Shown: positions 32,311 through 39,992 of the stretch, one piece after another
How the letters are laid out: the number at the start of each line of letters is the position of its first letter
Position numbering within the stretch: the first letter of the stretch is position 1
Assembly (NCBI RefSeq): GCF_026410385.1
Contig: NZ_JAPMLT010000017.1
Span: forward strand, 1-64,000
Reading direction: 5' to 3'
DNA length: 64,000 nucleotides
Source: Tumebacillus lacus
GTDB lineage: Bacteria > Bacillota > Bacilli > Tumebacillales > Tumebacillaceae
Made by a program: the position numbers and the translations under genes
The notes under the pieces: generated by a model
Seen by the model: only the letters and a program-made list of their open reading frames with translations
Database searches by the model: none
Told to the model about the DNA's origin: nothing

Positions 32311-32988
32311 GTGTGGGATTATCTGCTTGCACTGCTTAGTATCATCATTATCGACCTCGTCGTCAGCGGCGACAACGCGATGGTCATCGCGTTGGCATCC
32401 CGACGTCTGCCGCCGGAGCAGAAGAAAAAGGCGATCCTCTGGGGCACGGTCGGCGCAGTCGGCCTGCGTGTCGCGCTGACGGTCGTCGCCGTCTATCTGT
32501 TGAAAGTGCCGCTGCTCCAAGCGATCGGCGGTCTGTTCCTGATCTGGGTCGCAGTCAAACTGCTCGTCGACAACGCCGAAGAGGAAGCGAACATCAAGGA
32601 AGGCGCCTCGTTTGGCGAAGCGATCCGCACGATCATCCTCGCCGACCTCGTGCTGTCGATGGATAACATCTTTGCGGTCGCCGCAGCGGGCAAGGAACAC
32701 GTCTCGCTGGTGCTGATCGGCCTCGCGATCTCGATTCCGATCATCGTCTGGGGCTCGCAAGTGATCCTCAAGCTGATCAACCGCTTCCCGATCCTCGTCT
32801 ACATCGGGGCGGGTGTCCTCGGCTGGACGGCCGGTTCGATGTTGATCGAAGACCGCCTGATCGTCGAACTGATCCACAACGAAGTGCTCAACTGGCTCGT
32901 GCCGGCACTCACCACCATCGGCGTCATCGCCGTCGGCAAATGGCTGGCCGACCGCCGTGGCAAGCAAGACGTGCAAACGCAAGAGTAG
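32311..32988 (+). CDS. TerC-family membrane protein (YkoY/YjbE-like), Mn-responsive
   Basis: A 225-residue, seven-segment membrane protein. The TerC signature is present in both halves: IDLVVSGDNAMVIALA and ADLVLSMDNIFAVAAA, with acidic residues proposed to carry metal. YkoY/YjbE-type TerC proteins supply or remove Mn2+ across the membrane, including for exoenzyme metallation. Start GTG 32311 is 8 nt from GGAAGGGGAG; an ATG at 32308 is out of frame. Controlled by the riboswitch directly upstream. Confidence 0.88.
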   Translation: MWDYLLALLSIIIIDLVVSGDNAMVIALASRRLPPEQKKKAILWGTVGAVGLRVALTVVAVYLLKVPLLQAIGGLFLIWVAVKLLVDNAEEEANIKEGASFGEAIRTIILADLVLSMDNIFAVAAAGKEHVSLVLIGLAISIPIIVWGSQVILKLINRFPILVYIGAGVLGWTAGSMLIEDRLIVELIHNEVLNWLVPALTTIGVIAVGKWLADRRGKQDVQTQE

Positions 32989-33001
32989 TCAACGCCGTGT
33001 A

Positions 33002-33039
33002 AAAAGACCCGGACTCCCGCAGAGTGCCGGGTCTTTTTG
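33002..33039 (+). terminator. Terminator of the TerC gene
   Basis: AAAAAGACCCGG and CCGGGTCTTTTT stem with a short loop, 14 nt after the stop. Confidence 0.92.
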
Positions 33040-33127
33040 CTGTGTCTTTGGGCGTGGGCGAGGCTCACGGGCGATGACACGTCCGCATAAGATACAGCAA
33101 CAGAACGAGAGCAGAGGGGGTCACGCG

Positions 33128-33376
33128 GTGGCACCGGACGGTCGCAAACAGGAAAACGCTCTCTCCCGCGTCCCCGCCGGACACAAGCGGGACCGGGAAC
33201 GCCAACTCATTCTCATGTGGATCGACCTGCGCACGACCCGTCGGGAGAGCAGCCAGTTATTGCGCGAATCGTACGCGGCGTATTTTTCGCATCGATTGCA
33301 GGCGGCGCCGCATGGAATCGCCGGAAACGGCGCACACTGTTCAATACCCCAAGGGACGGCACGAAGGTGGAGGTGA
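33128..33376 (+). CDS. Small basic protein of unknown function
   Basis: An 82-residue, Arg-rich protein (KRDRERQLILMWIDLRTTRR) without a known motif. GTG 33128 has AGAGGGGG 8 nt upstream; an in-frame ATG at 33074 would give a longer form with a poorer site. It is followed after 5 nt by a 40-residue gene whose ribosome-binding site lies in its last codons, so the two may form a unit. The coding nature is moderately supported. Confidence 0.45.
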   Translation: MAPDGRKQENALSRVPAGHKRDRERQLILMWIDLRTTRRESSQLLRESYAAYFSHRLQAAPHGIAGNGAHCSIPQGTARRWR

Positions 33377-33381
33377 GTGGT

Positions 33382-33504
33382 GTGAACAAATCCGATTTTC
33401 AACTTTCGCAGGAAGAGATCGATTCGATTTTGGCTCAGGCCGGGTTGGAATCACTGCGCGACGGGCAGGTGGAGCCGCTTGATGATCTTGTTTCGGAGCG
33501 GTAA
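33382..33504 (+). CDS. 40-residue protein with a FliM/FliY-like LSQEEIDSIL motif
   Basis: A GTG-started 40-residue protein with GGAGGTGA 6 nt upstream. Residues 8-17 read LSQEEIDSIL, almost the same as the N-terminal LSQ(E/D)EIDALL segment by which FliM and FliN/FliY bind phosphorylated CheY. The rest (AGLESLRDGQVEPLDDL) is acidic and probably disordered. No C-ring domain follows. It could be a stand-alone decoy or adaptor for CheY-like receivers; the short length also allows chance resemblance. Confidence 0.6.
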   Translation: MNKSDFQLSQEEIDSILAQAGLESLRDGQVEPLDDLVSER

Positions 33505-33529
33505 AGCCCCCTTGCGTACGTATCAACGC

Positions 33530-33572
33530 AAAAATCACCGTCGAACTCCATTCTAGGAGTCGGCGGTGCTTT
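33530..33572. terminator. Bidirectional terminator between small ORF and hydrolase gene
   Basis: AAAATCACCGTCGAACTCC and GGAGTCGGCGGTGCTTTT pair around ATTCTA. The last codons of the minus-strand hydrolase fall in its right arm. Confidence 0.8.
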
Positions 33573-34383
33573 TGTCTGTGCGGGCGTCTGCGGCGAAAAA
33601 GTTCAGGATCTCGCCGTTCAGCCACTCCGGGTGTTCTTCCATCGGCATGTGGCCGCACTGCGCACGCGTCCGGTAGCGGGCGTTTGGCAACACGTCTTTG
33701 TAGCGGTCGCCGATGCGCCTTGGCACGATAAAATCGCGTTCGCCCCACAGGAGCAGGGTCGGCAGCGCGATCGCCCGGCACTCGTCCGGCGACAGGCCGC
33801 CTTCGCGGTCATGGGCAAGCCGGCGCATCGCCTCCGGGAACTCGGGTCGTTTGTACGGTTCGCAGTAGGCGGCGACCATCTCCGGCGTGTAGATACGGTG
33901 GTCGTGGACGACGGTGCGGATCGAGTGGCGGAAATGCTTTTCGTCGAAGGTGCGGCGCACGAACCAGCCCATATACGGGTGGCTGAGCAGATGCCGCGTC
34001 CACGGACGAAACGGCCGTCGAAACCCGTCCGCCGCCACGAGCACGAGCTGCCGGAACGGGCGCGGGTCTTGCAGCACCGCTCGCACGGCGATCTCGCCGC
34101 CCATCGAGTGCCCGACCAGCCGAACGCCCTCAAGACCCAACCCCGAAACGGCCTGCAGGACGCGGCGTGCCTGCGCGGACTGCGAATAGTCGGCGTCGGG
34201 CGGCATGTCGCTCCGGCCAAATCCGAGCAGGTCGAGGTTGTACACGCGATAGGACTCGGCCAGCCGGGCCGCCGTGTGCCGCCAGCAATAGCCGGATGCA
34301 AAGAGGCCGTGCACCAGCAGGACCGGCTCACCTGCGCCCTGCACCTCGACGTGGAGGTTTCCGCCTTCGACAGCTAGGTTCAT
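33553..34383 (-). CDS. Alpha/beta-fold hydrolase
   Basis: A 276-residue hydrolase with the full triad: nucleophile Ser in VGHSMGGEIAV, Asp in WGERDFIVP and His in CGHMPMEEHPE. The oxyanion motif is LVHGLFASGYCW. A lid region of about 60 residues (FRPWTRHLLSHPYMGW) precedes the Asp. The build is that of esterases, haloperoxidase-like enzymes or meta-cleavage hydrolases; the substrate is unknown. Start ATG 34383 follows GGAGGAACACGAAC. Confidence 0.87.
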   Translation of the reverse strand: MNLAVEGGNLHVEVQGAGEPVLLVHGLFASGYCWRHTAARLAESYRVYNLDLLGFGRSDMPPDADYSQSAQARRVLQAVSGLGLEGVRLVGHSMGGEIAVRAVLQDPRPFRQLVLVAADGFRRPFRPWTRHLLSHPYMGWFVRRTFDEKHFRHSIRTVVHDHRIYTPEMVAAYCEPYKRPEFPEAMRRLAHDREGGLSPDECRAIALPTLLLWGERDFIVPRRIGDRYKDVLPNARYRTRAQCGHMPMEEHPEWLNGEILNFFAADARTDKSTADS

Positions 34384-34409
34384 GTTCGTGTTCCTCCGTG
34401 AATGGGTGA

Positions 34410-34442
34410 AAAGAGAAAAAGACCGGCCGCAGCCTGTCTTAT
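34410..34442 (-). terminator. Terminator of the HesB-like gene
   Basis: On the minus strand AAGACAGGC and GCCGGTCTT pair around TGCG and are followed by TTTTC. It lies about 25 nt past the HesB-like stop. Confidence 0.65.
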
Positions 34443-34465
34443 TCTTCTCCTCGCATGACCGGCGC

Positions 34466-34771
34466 TTAGTGGTCGCCGTGGTTGTTTTTCGCCGGGTTGG
34501 TGATCTTGAAACCTTCTTGCGGGTAGAGCAGGAATTTGATCGACAGGCCGTCGAGCATCTCTTTGTGCTCCGGACCGACGAGCACCTCCAGCCCTTGGAC
34601 GGTGACGACTTCGTCTTCCGGCTTTTGGGTGTCGAGGTTCATGCCGTAGTGAGCATGGTCACCGTGCATATGGTCGACCGATACGCGCAGTTTGAGCTCT
34701 TTGTTTTCTTGTTGTTCCATCGCCTCGCGGATCTTCTTCGCAGCGAGGGAGTTCATTTCGATCTTCGTCAA
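34466..34771 (-). CDS. HesB/IscA-like protein lacking all cysteines
   Basis: A 101-residue protein with the HesB/IscA fold pattern: MNSLAAKKIREAMEQQ, KLRVSVDHMHGDHAHYGMNL, GLEVLVGPEHKEMLDGLSIKFL and EGFKITNP. True A-type carriers hold Fe-S clusters with one Cys after the second strand and a C-terminal CxC. Here the first position lies in a His-rich stretch (DHMHGDHAH), and the C-terminus ends NHGDH; there is no Cys at all. It may bind another metal, or be a stress protein of the HesB-like group. Start TTG 34771 has GAGGTG at good distance; the upstream ATG 34786 lies inside that site. Confidence 0.75.
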   Translation of the reverse strand: MTKIEMNSLAAKKIREAMEQQENKELKLRVSVDHMHGDHAHYGMNLDTQKPEDEVVTVQGLEVLVGPEHKEMLDGLSIKFLLYPQEGFKITNPAKNNHGDH

Positions 34772-34850
34772 AGGAAAGCACCTCATTTTTACATGATCAG
34801 GAATCTAAATCTAAAAACCAGTATAATCCATCGGGCGGTGCAATGCCAGT

Positions 34851-35618
34851 TTAAACGGGCCAGACCTTGTCACAGGCATCGAAAAAGTCGCGCATCAGGC
34901 GATGCTGGAGCCAGGTGATCACCGGGATGTAGAGCAACTGCATGACGAAGACACCGGGGAGGGAGAACAGCGCGTTTGCGAAATAGGCGAGCACGGCGTT
35001 GACCAGCAGCGAGAGGATGAAATAGGTCATCGCGCCGCCGTCCGTTGCGCGGCGCAGACGGGCCGACATCTCCCACGCCTCGCCAAAGCCTAGGCGCAGC
35101 ACGACGCAGGCATACTCGAAGAACAGAAAATAATAGCGGAACCACAGCAAAGCGACGACCGCAAAGATCCCGCCGAGCATAGGGAGACCGATGGCGGCAA
35201 AAAGGAAGAACAGCACAGCCGTCATCGCGAACTGGAACAGAAGCCACAAAAACATCGTGACAAACGCCCGCCGGGCATCTTCGCCGACCGTCGTGTCGCG
35301 CGATTCGACGCTTCGGGCGAGCAGGCCGATGAAGGAGGAGGTCGCGAGGGTCGTCACGAGAAAGAGCACCAGGGCGAACAGGATGCCGGGAATGATCGCC
35401 ACCGAGCCGGAGGTCAGGCTGCCCGTCTGGTGTTTGGCGTCGAGCAGTTGGTTGATCGCGGGCAATCCGATGGTGACGGTCGTTTTAAAGGAATGAAACG
35501 GCTCCATCGACCGCGGCGGTCCGGTCAGCAACCAGCCGCCCCAAAAGGCGACCAAGTCAAAGACGAGCGCAAATCCAGCGGCGGCGATCCAAGAGCGGCG
35601 GTGTTCCGAGGCTGTCAT
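34851..35618 (-). CDS. Polytopic membrane protein of unknown function
   Basis: A 255-residue protein with about six membrane segments, starting with a short cytosolic N-terminus (MTASEHRRSW) and a first segment at about 12-32. A long polar loop (about 33-75) precedes two further pairs of helices. The amphipathic LRLGFGEAWEMSARLRRATDGG loop is cytosolic and resembles the DUF975/YIP1-like glycerophosphoryl-diester membrane domain groups, but I cannot assign it firmly. Ribosome-binding site AAAGGAGATC. Promoter elements for the divergent ABC operon lie upstream. Confidence 0.7.
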   Translation of the reverse strand: MTASEHRRSWIAAAGFALVFDLVAFWGGWLLTGPPRSMEPFHSFKTTVTIGLPAINQLLDAKHQTGSLTSGSVAIIPGILFALVLFLVTTLATSSFIGLLARSVESRDTTVGEDARRAFVTMFLWLLFQFAMTAVLFFLFAAIGLPMLGGIFAVVALLWFRYYFLFFEYACVVLRLGFGEAWEMSARLRRATDGGAMTYFILSLLVNAVLAYFANALFSLPGVFVMQLLYIPVITWLQHRLMRDFFDACDKVWPV

Positions 35619-35728
35619 GTCAGATCTCCTTTCGATGCCGGAAGTTTCCTGAAATCAGGCTTTCCCCCATTATAACGGATGAATGGCACACATCTTTGAA
35701 AAAATGTATATTTTTATAAAAATGTCTC

Positions 35729-35758
35729 TTGTCATTGGACAACGGGGCGTGCTACTAT
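35729..35758 (+). promoter_or_regulatory. Promoter of the ykkC-ABC transporter transcript
   Basis: TTGTCA (35729-35734), an 18-nt spacer and TACTAT (35753-35758) with TGC directly before it (extended -10). The transcript would start just ahead of the riboswitch. Confidence 0.7.
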
Positions 35759-35773
35759 AAATCTCAATAAGCA

Positions 35774-35940
35774 GCTGGAAGGGCGTCTAGGGAGCCGAAG
35801 AAAGTCCTGTGCACACAGGGTTTCCGTCGAACCGAGCGATGCCGGGCGCATGGGAAATGCGCTACACCGTAGGGATAAAAGCCCTCCGAGAAGTTCCAGA
35901 CCCAAAGGGTCTGAAACGGTCTCGGAGGGCTTTCTTTATT
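35774..35940 (+). ncRNA. ykkC-class riboswitch (guanidine-I most likely) with terminator
   Basis: Three conserved blocks of the ykkC aptamer appear in order: GTCTAGGGAGCCG (35785-35797), AACCGAGCG (35830-35838) and ACACCGTAGGGATAAAAGCCC (35864-35884). The CCCTCCGAGA at the aptamer's 3' side can pair with TCTCGGAGGG (35919-35929), followed by CTTTCTTTATT, making a terminator. Ligand binding should free the downstream genes. ykkC RNAs include guanidine, ppGpp and PRPP sensors. Guanidine-I is favoured because the partner is a transporter and not a purine or amino-acid gene. Confidence 0.82.
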
Positions 35941-35962
35941 TCGCTGAAGGGGGAGCAGACAA

Positions 35963-36973
35963 ATGTCCGCTATACGTGTACAAGGACTGACCAAGTCGTT
36001 CACGATGAAACACAAACAGCCGGGGCTTTCGGGCAGCATCAAGGGGTTGTTCAAGCCGGTCGTGTCGGAAAAGGTGGCCGTGCAGCCGATCGACTTTACG
36101 GTGGAACAGGGCGAGGTGCTGGCGTTTCTCGGGCCGAACGGGGCGGGCAAGTCGACGACGATCAAGATGCTGACCGGCATTTTGCACCCGAGCGGCGGGG
36201 AGGCGGATGTGCTGGGATATACGCCGTGGCGGGACCGGCAACGATTGGCGTTTCACGTCGGGTCGGTGTTTGGGCAAAAGTCGCAGCTGTGGTATCACTT
36301 GCCGCCGGTCGACACGTTTGAGTTGATGGGGCGCATCTATGAGGTGCCGATGAACGATTTTCGCAAGCGGCGGGATGATCTGGTCGAGCGATTTGAATTG
36401 GGAAACTATCTGCATACGCCGGTGCGCAAACTGTCGCTCGGGGAGCGGATGCGTTGCGAGATCGCAGCGGCGCTCTTGCATCGGCCGCAGATCGTGTTTT
36501 TGGATGAGCCGACGATCGGGCTCGATGTGGTGGTGAAGGCGATGATCCGCGACCTGATCCGGGAGATGAACCGGGAAGAGGGGACGACGCTGTTTCTCAC
36601 GTCGCACGATGCGGGGGATGTCGAGCAACTGTGCAAGCGGGTGATCGTGATCAACCACGGGCAGGTGATCCTCGACGACTCGGTCACCAACATGAAGCGG
36701 GAGTATCTGACGCACAAGACGATCCACTTGAAACTGGCGGTCATCCCGGAGCAACCGTTGCTCCTGCCGGGCGTCGAGGTGGTCAAACAGAAAGGAGCCG
36801 GGCTGAAGCTGTCGGTGAACACGGTGGAGACTTCGATTGAGACGGTACTGGCGTATATCGTCCAAAACTACCGGCTGGAGGACGTGACCATCGAAGACCC
36901 CTCGATGGAGGAGGTCATTACGCATATCTACGCAAAGGCGGGAAAGGAGCAGGGGCATGAGAGCTCGGGATGA
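35963..36973 (+). CDS. ABC-2 exporter ATP-binding protein
   Basis: A 336-residue ATPase with Walker A GPNGAGKST, Q-loop region VFGQKSQLW, signature LSLGERMRCE, Walker B IVFLDEPTIGLD and switch His in TSHDAGD. The insert before the Walker A segment and the C-terminal 90-residue extension are typical of the NatA/DUF990-associated exporters. It drives the two permeases that follow. Ribosome-binding site AAGGGGGAG. It is the first gene after the ykkC riboswitch. The stop overlaps the first permease start by 17 nt. Confidence 0.9.
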   Translation: MSAIRVQGLTKSFTMKHKQPGLSGSIKGLFKPVVSEKVAVQPIDFTVEQGEVLAFLGPNGAGKSTTIKMLTGILHPSGGEADVLGYTPWRDRQRLAFHVGSVFGQKSQLWYHLPPVDTFELMGRIYEVPMNDFRKRRDDLVERFELGNYLHTPVRKLSLGERMRCEIAAALLHRPQIVFLDEPTIGLDVVVKAMIRDLIREMNREEGTTLFLTSHDAGDVEQLCKRVIVINHGQVILDDSVTNMKREYLTHKTIHLKLAVIPEQPLLLPGVEVVKQKGAGLKLSVNTVETSIETVLAYIVQNYRLEDVTIEDPSMEEVITHIYAKAGKEQGHESSG

Positions 36974-37907
36974 AGAACACAAACGACGGCAAGACGGAAG
37001 CAACGGACCCATCATGGCGGGGCTTGAGGCTGCGTCTGTCAACGAACGCACCGGGAGATCGGCCAGTCATACTCCGTGGCAAGACGGTGAAAGGCGCGGA
37101 GTCTCGTCGTTGGCGGTGAAGTTGGCGAAATACACGGCGGTCGGCGGGATCACGGTGCGAAATCATGTGGCATACATCTACGATTTTCTGCTGAGATCGC
37201 TGTTTTTGTTGGTCATCCTCTATGTGTTTTTGCAACTGTGGACGGTGACGTTCGAAGGGGAAGGGACGTCGCGGATCGCAGGGTATCGGTTTGACCAGAT
37301 CATCTGGTATCTGATCTTTGCCGAGGCGATCATCATGGCGTCGCCGAGGCTCTCTTTGAAGGTGGAGGAAGAGGTCAAAAAAGGCGACATCGGCTACCAA
37401 CTCACCCGCCCGATGAGCTATCTCCTTTTCCACTACTCCGCCTACATGGGCGAAGCGGCCGTTCGCCTCGTCGTCAATCTGGCTGTCGGCGGTGCGCTCG
37501 GGCTGTTCGTGTTCGGGGTGCCGGACTGGGGCTTTGGCTGGGTCGGCTATCTGGTGATGGCGGCCGGGGCATTTACGGTGAATTTCTTGATCACGATGAT
37601 GATCGCGCTCTGCTCGTTCTGGATCGAGGAGACGTGGGGCATCGAGTTTGTCTACAACAAACTGCTGTTCACCGTCGGCGGGATGATGCTGCCGCTCGAA
37701 ACGTTTCCCGAGACGCTGCAAAAGGTCTGCGCGTGGTTGCCGTTTCAGACGGTGGTCTATTTTCCCTCGAAGATGGCGGTGCAGTTTGACGCCCTGCTGA
37801 TCGGAAAATTTTTCGTCATTCAGTGGATCTGGATCGCGCTGCTGAGTCTCCTGCTCGCGCTCCTCTATCGGAAAGGAGTGAAAAAACTCAATGTCAACGG
37901 CGGCTAA
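36957..37907 (+). CDS. ABC-2 family permease, subunit 1
   Basis: A 316-residue membrane protein with six predicted segments from about residue 78 onward (FLLRSLFLLVILYVFLQLW and so on). The first 52 residues form an unusually long hydrophilic N-terminus (RARDEEHKRRQDGSNG). The start at ATG 36957 is supported by AAAGGAG 7 nt upstream, so the extension is real unless an internal start near Val50 is used. RLSLKVEEEVKKGDIGYQLTRP resembles the coupling helix of DUF990-type permeases. The stop overlaps subunit 2 by 17 nt. Confidence 0.85.
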   Translation: MRARDEEHKRRQDGSNGPIMAGLEAASVNERTGRSASHTPWQDGERRGVSSLAVKLAKYTAVGGITVRNHVAYIYDFLLRSLFLLVILYVFLQLWTVTFEGEGTSRIAGYRFDQIIWYLIFAEAIIMASPRLSLKVEEEVKKGDIGYQLTRPMSYLLFHYSAYMGEAAVRLVVNLAVGGALGLFVFGVPDWGFGWVGYLVMAAGAFTVNFLITMMIALCSFWIEETWGIEFVYNKLLFTVGGMMLPLETFPETLQKVCAWLPFQTVVYFPSKMAVQFDALLIGKFFVIQWIWIALLSLLLALLYRKGVKKLNVNGG

Positions 37908-38685
37908 ACACCTGAGTTTTGTTTTCGCCTGCTGGAAGATGAACCTCGCCGGGGCGATGGAGTTTCGGATGAGCTTTTGGCTGCAGGTCGTCACGATGAT
38001 GGTGAACAACGCGGTCTGGATCTTCTTTTGGGGCGTGTATTTCAACCGCTTCCCGCTGGTCAACGGCTGGCAGATGCAAGACGTGATGATGATGTGGGCC
38101 GTCTCGGCGGCAGGCTTTGGGTTTTCGGCGGTGCTGTTTGGCAACGCCTACTCCCTCGCCAACATCGTCGCCACCGGCCAACTCGATACGTATCTCGCGC
38201 AGCCGAAGCCCGTTTTGCTCCACGTGCTCGTCTCGCGGATGTCGGTGTCGGCGATCGGTGATATTTTGTTCGGGTTGATCCTGTTCGTGCTGTTCGGGGA
38301 TCTCTCATGGCTTGGAATCGTTAAGTTTGCAGTGGCGCTGTGCTTGGCGACGATGATCTTTACGTACTTTACGGTGCTGACCCAGTCGCTGGCGTTTTAC
38401 ATCGGCAACGCGGAAGGACTCGGGCATCAGTTTTTCATCACGTTTCTCACGTTTGCCACCTATCCGACCGATATTTTTCGGGGAATCGGGCGGATGGTGT
38501 TGTTCACGGTGATCCCGGCGGGGTTTATCTCGTATCTGCCGCTCGGACTGCTGCGTGAGATGCAGACGCCGTTCCTGCTGGCGACGGTGGTGGCGGTCAC
38601 GGTGCTGGCCGTATGCGCGACGTGGAGTTTTTCTCGAGGGCTCAAACGATACGGTTCGGGCAATATGATGACGGTCAGGATGTAA
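37891..38685 (+). CDS. ABC-2 family permease, subunit 2
   Basis: A 264-residue, six-segment permease related to subunit 1. The loop IVATGQLDTYLAQPKPVLLHVL corresponds to the GDIGYQLTRP loop of its partner and probably contacts the ATPase. The ATPase and the two permeases form an exporter whose substrate may be guanidine or a related cation if the riboswitch is guanidine-I; this is inference. The start lies in the last codons of subunit 1 behind GAAAGGAG. Confidence 0.85.
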   Translation: MSTAAKHLSFVFACWKMNLAGAMEFRMSFWLQVVTMMVNNAVWIFFWGVYFNRFPLVNGWQMQDVMMMWAVSAAGFGFSAVLFGNAYSLANIVATGQLDTYLAQPKPVLLHVLVSRMSVSAIGDILFGLILFVLFGDLSWLGIVKFAVALCLATMIFTYFTVLTQSLAFYIGNAEGLGHQFFITFLTFATYPTDIFRGIGRMVLFTVIPAGFISYLPLGLLREMQTPFLLATVVAVTVLAVCATWSFSRGLKRYGSGNMMTVRM

Positions 38686-38774
38686 CAGGGGAAGGATGCG
38701 GCATTTGTCGAGAAATATAATGATCGGACCGTATACTAAGCGTTCATTATCTATGTTATTATGGGCGTATACTA

Positions 38775-38801
38775 ATTCTAAGATTGTATTCGATTTAGAA
38801 T
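38775..38801 (+). promoter_or_regulatory. Inverted repeat before a membrane-protein gene
   Basis: ATTCTAA (38775-38781) and TTAGAAT (38795-38801) are perfect inverted arms 13 nt apart. They lie directly after one of two CGTATACTAA direct repeats (38732 and 38766), each containing a TATACT -10-like hexamer. Together they look like a regulated promoter; no regulator is known. Confidence 0.4.
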
Positions 38802-38831
38802 AGAGTGGAGACGGACACCGGGGTGAGACAG

Positions 38832-39653
38832 ATGTTGCAACGGATTGTAAAAGATCAAATGGTTCATATGGTGCGACTGCGCGCGACGGGGTTTGTCCTG
38901 ATGTTGCTGGCCGGAACGCTGCTCTATGCGTTCTTTTGCCGTCTGACCGGCTCCAATGTCGGGAACGGCTGGCATTTTTTTGAGGGGATCACGGCAGCGA
39001 TGCCGGCAGTGGCGGCGTTTGCGGTGCTGATCGCCGATTTGAATCTCCCGGAGCAGCGGGCGGGCAACGTGGTGTGGCTGCGGCCGCGGGCAAAGACCGG
39101 GACGATGTTGGTAAAATACATCACCGCGCTGATCGGCGGACTGCTGCTGTATCTGGCGTTTGGCGGCGGCTCGCTTTTGATCGGCGGGCTGATGTTTGGC
39201 TTTGGCGGGTACGGGGAGATGTTCACGTATTTTGACGGAGCGGGCGTCCGGCACGAGATGGGGATGGCACAGCACGCGTTGCTCGGATACGGACTCCAGG
39301 CGGTGACGTTGTTGATGATGGTCACGATGGCGTTTATGCTGGCGACGTGGATGCGCTCTTGGCTGGCGAAAGGATTGGCGATCACGGTGATGTTGGCCGG
39401 GCATGTGGCGGTGTGGTCGCTGCCGTCGGCGTGGGTGCGCTATACGCTGTTCGCCAACGACCTGACGCAGTATTTCGAAGGTCCGCCCCCGGCGGCGGGG
39501 ATGACGATCACATTTTCGCTCGGGGTGATGGCGGTGTATTTTCTCGCCTTCCAGTTGATCGCCTGGCTGGTGCTGGAGCGCAAGCGGGTGAAGCGGATCT
39601 TGCTGACTCCTTGGCCCTATGGGGTTGATGAGGAGGAGCGAGTGTCTTCTTGA
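38832..39653 (+). CDS. Membrane protein, ABC-2 permease-like, function unknown
   Basis: A 273-residue protein with six probable membrane segments (first at about 18-38). The overall shape resembles an ABC-2 permease without an adjoining ATPase; it could be an additional subunit of the upstream exporter or a stand-alone protein. The basic C-terminal ERKRVKRILL follows the last segment. Start ATG 38832 has GGGGTGA 5 nt upstream. An AT-rich gap with its own promoter-like repeats separates it from the ABC genes. Confidence 0.7.
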   Translation: MLQRIVKDQMVHMVRLRATGFVLMLLAGTLLYAFFCRLTGSNVGNGWHFFEGITAAMPAVAAFAVLIADLNLPEQRAGNVVWLRPRAKTGTMLVKYITALIGGLLLYLAFGGGSLLIGGLMFGFGGYGEMFTYFDGAGVRHEMGMAQHALLGYGLQAVTLLMMVTMAFMLATWMRSWLAKGLAITVMLAGHVAVWSLPSAWVRYTLFANDLTQYFEGPPPAAGMTITFSLGVMAVYFLAFQLIAWLVLERKRVKRILLTPWPYGVDEEERVSS

Positions 39654-39663
39654 ATGAACAGAC

Positions 39664-39700
39664 GAAAAAAACCTCCGACGGGTGTCGGGGGTTTTTTGTT
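39664..39700. terminator. Bidirectional terminator
   Basis: AAAAAACCTCCGAC and GTCGGGGGTTTTTT pair around GGGT, serving the membrane-protein gene and, on the other strand, the small Gly-tail protein gene. Confidence 0.9.
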
Positions 39701-39717
39701 CGTTTTTTGTATGGGGA

Positions 39718-39906
39718 TCAATCTCCGCCACCACCGCCGCCTCCGCCTCCGCCTCCATCGCCGCCGGAGTCGCCCGAGTCGGAAGAAAAGTCGAAGTCGA
39801 AAAAGCCGCCGTCGCCGTCTTTTCGTTTTTTGCCGGAGTGGCGTTTGGGAGAGAGCAGGCCGACGATGCTGGTGATGATGACGAGCAGGATCAAGAAGAA
39901 TTCCAC
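39718..39906 (-). CDS. Small membrane protein with acidic linker and poly-Gly tail
   Basis: A 62-residue protein: one membrane segment (EFFLILLVIITSIVGLL), a basic stretch (KRHSGKKRKDGDGG), a Phe/Asp/Ser-rich run and a final tail of eleven Gly ending in Asp. Start GTG 39906 is 9 nt from AGAAGGGGG. Similar tails occur on small membrane proteins of spore formers, but I know no function. It is divergent from the DUF2339 gene. Confidence 0.65.
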   Translation of the reverse strand: MEFFLILLVIITSIVGLLSPKRHSGKKRKDGDGGFFDFDFSSDSGDSGGDGGGGGGGGGGGD

Positions 39907-39956
39907 GGGAGTATCCCCCTTCTGAAATGTCTCTGTTCTTTATTTCCAGTATACAA

Positions 39957-39962
39957 TATAAT
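39957..39962 (+). promoter_or_regulatory. -10 element before the DUF2339 gene
   Basis: A perfect TATAAT 31 nt before ATG 39993. The -35 is not convincing. It rules out a start further upstream in the same open frame. Confidence 0.45.
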
Positions 39963-39992
39963 GAAGTTACATTTCCTAAATTTTTGCAATTG

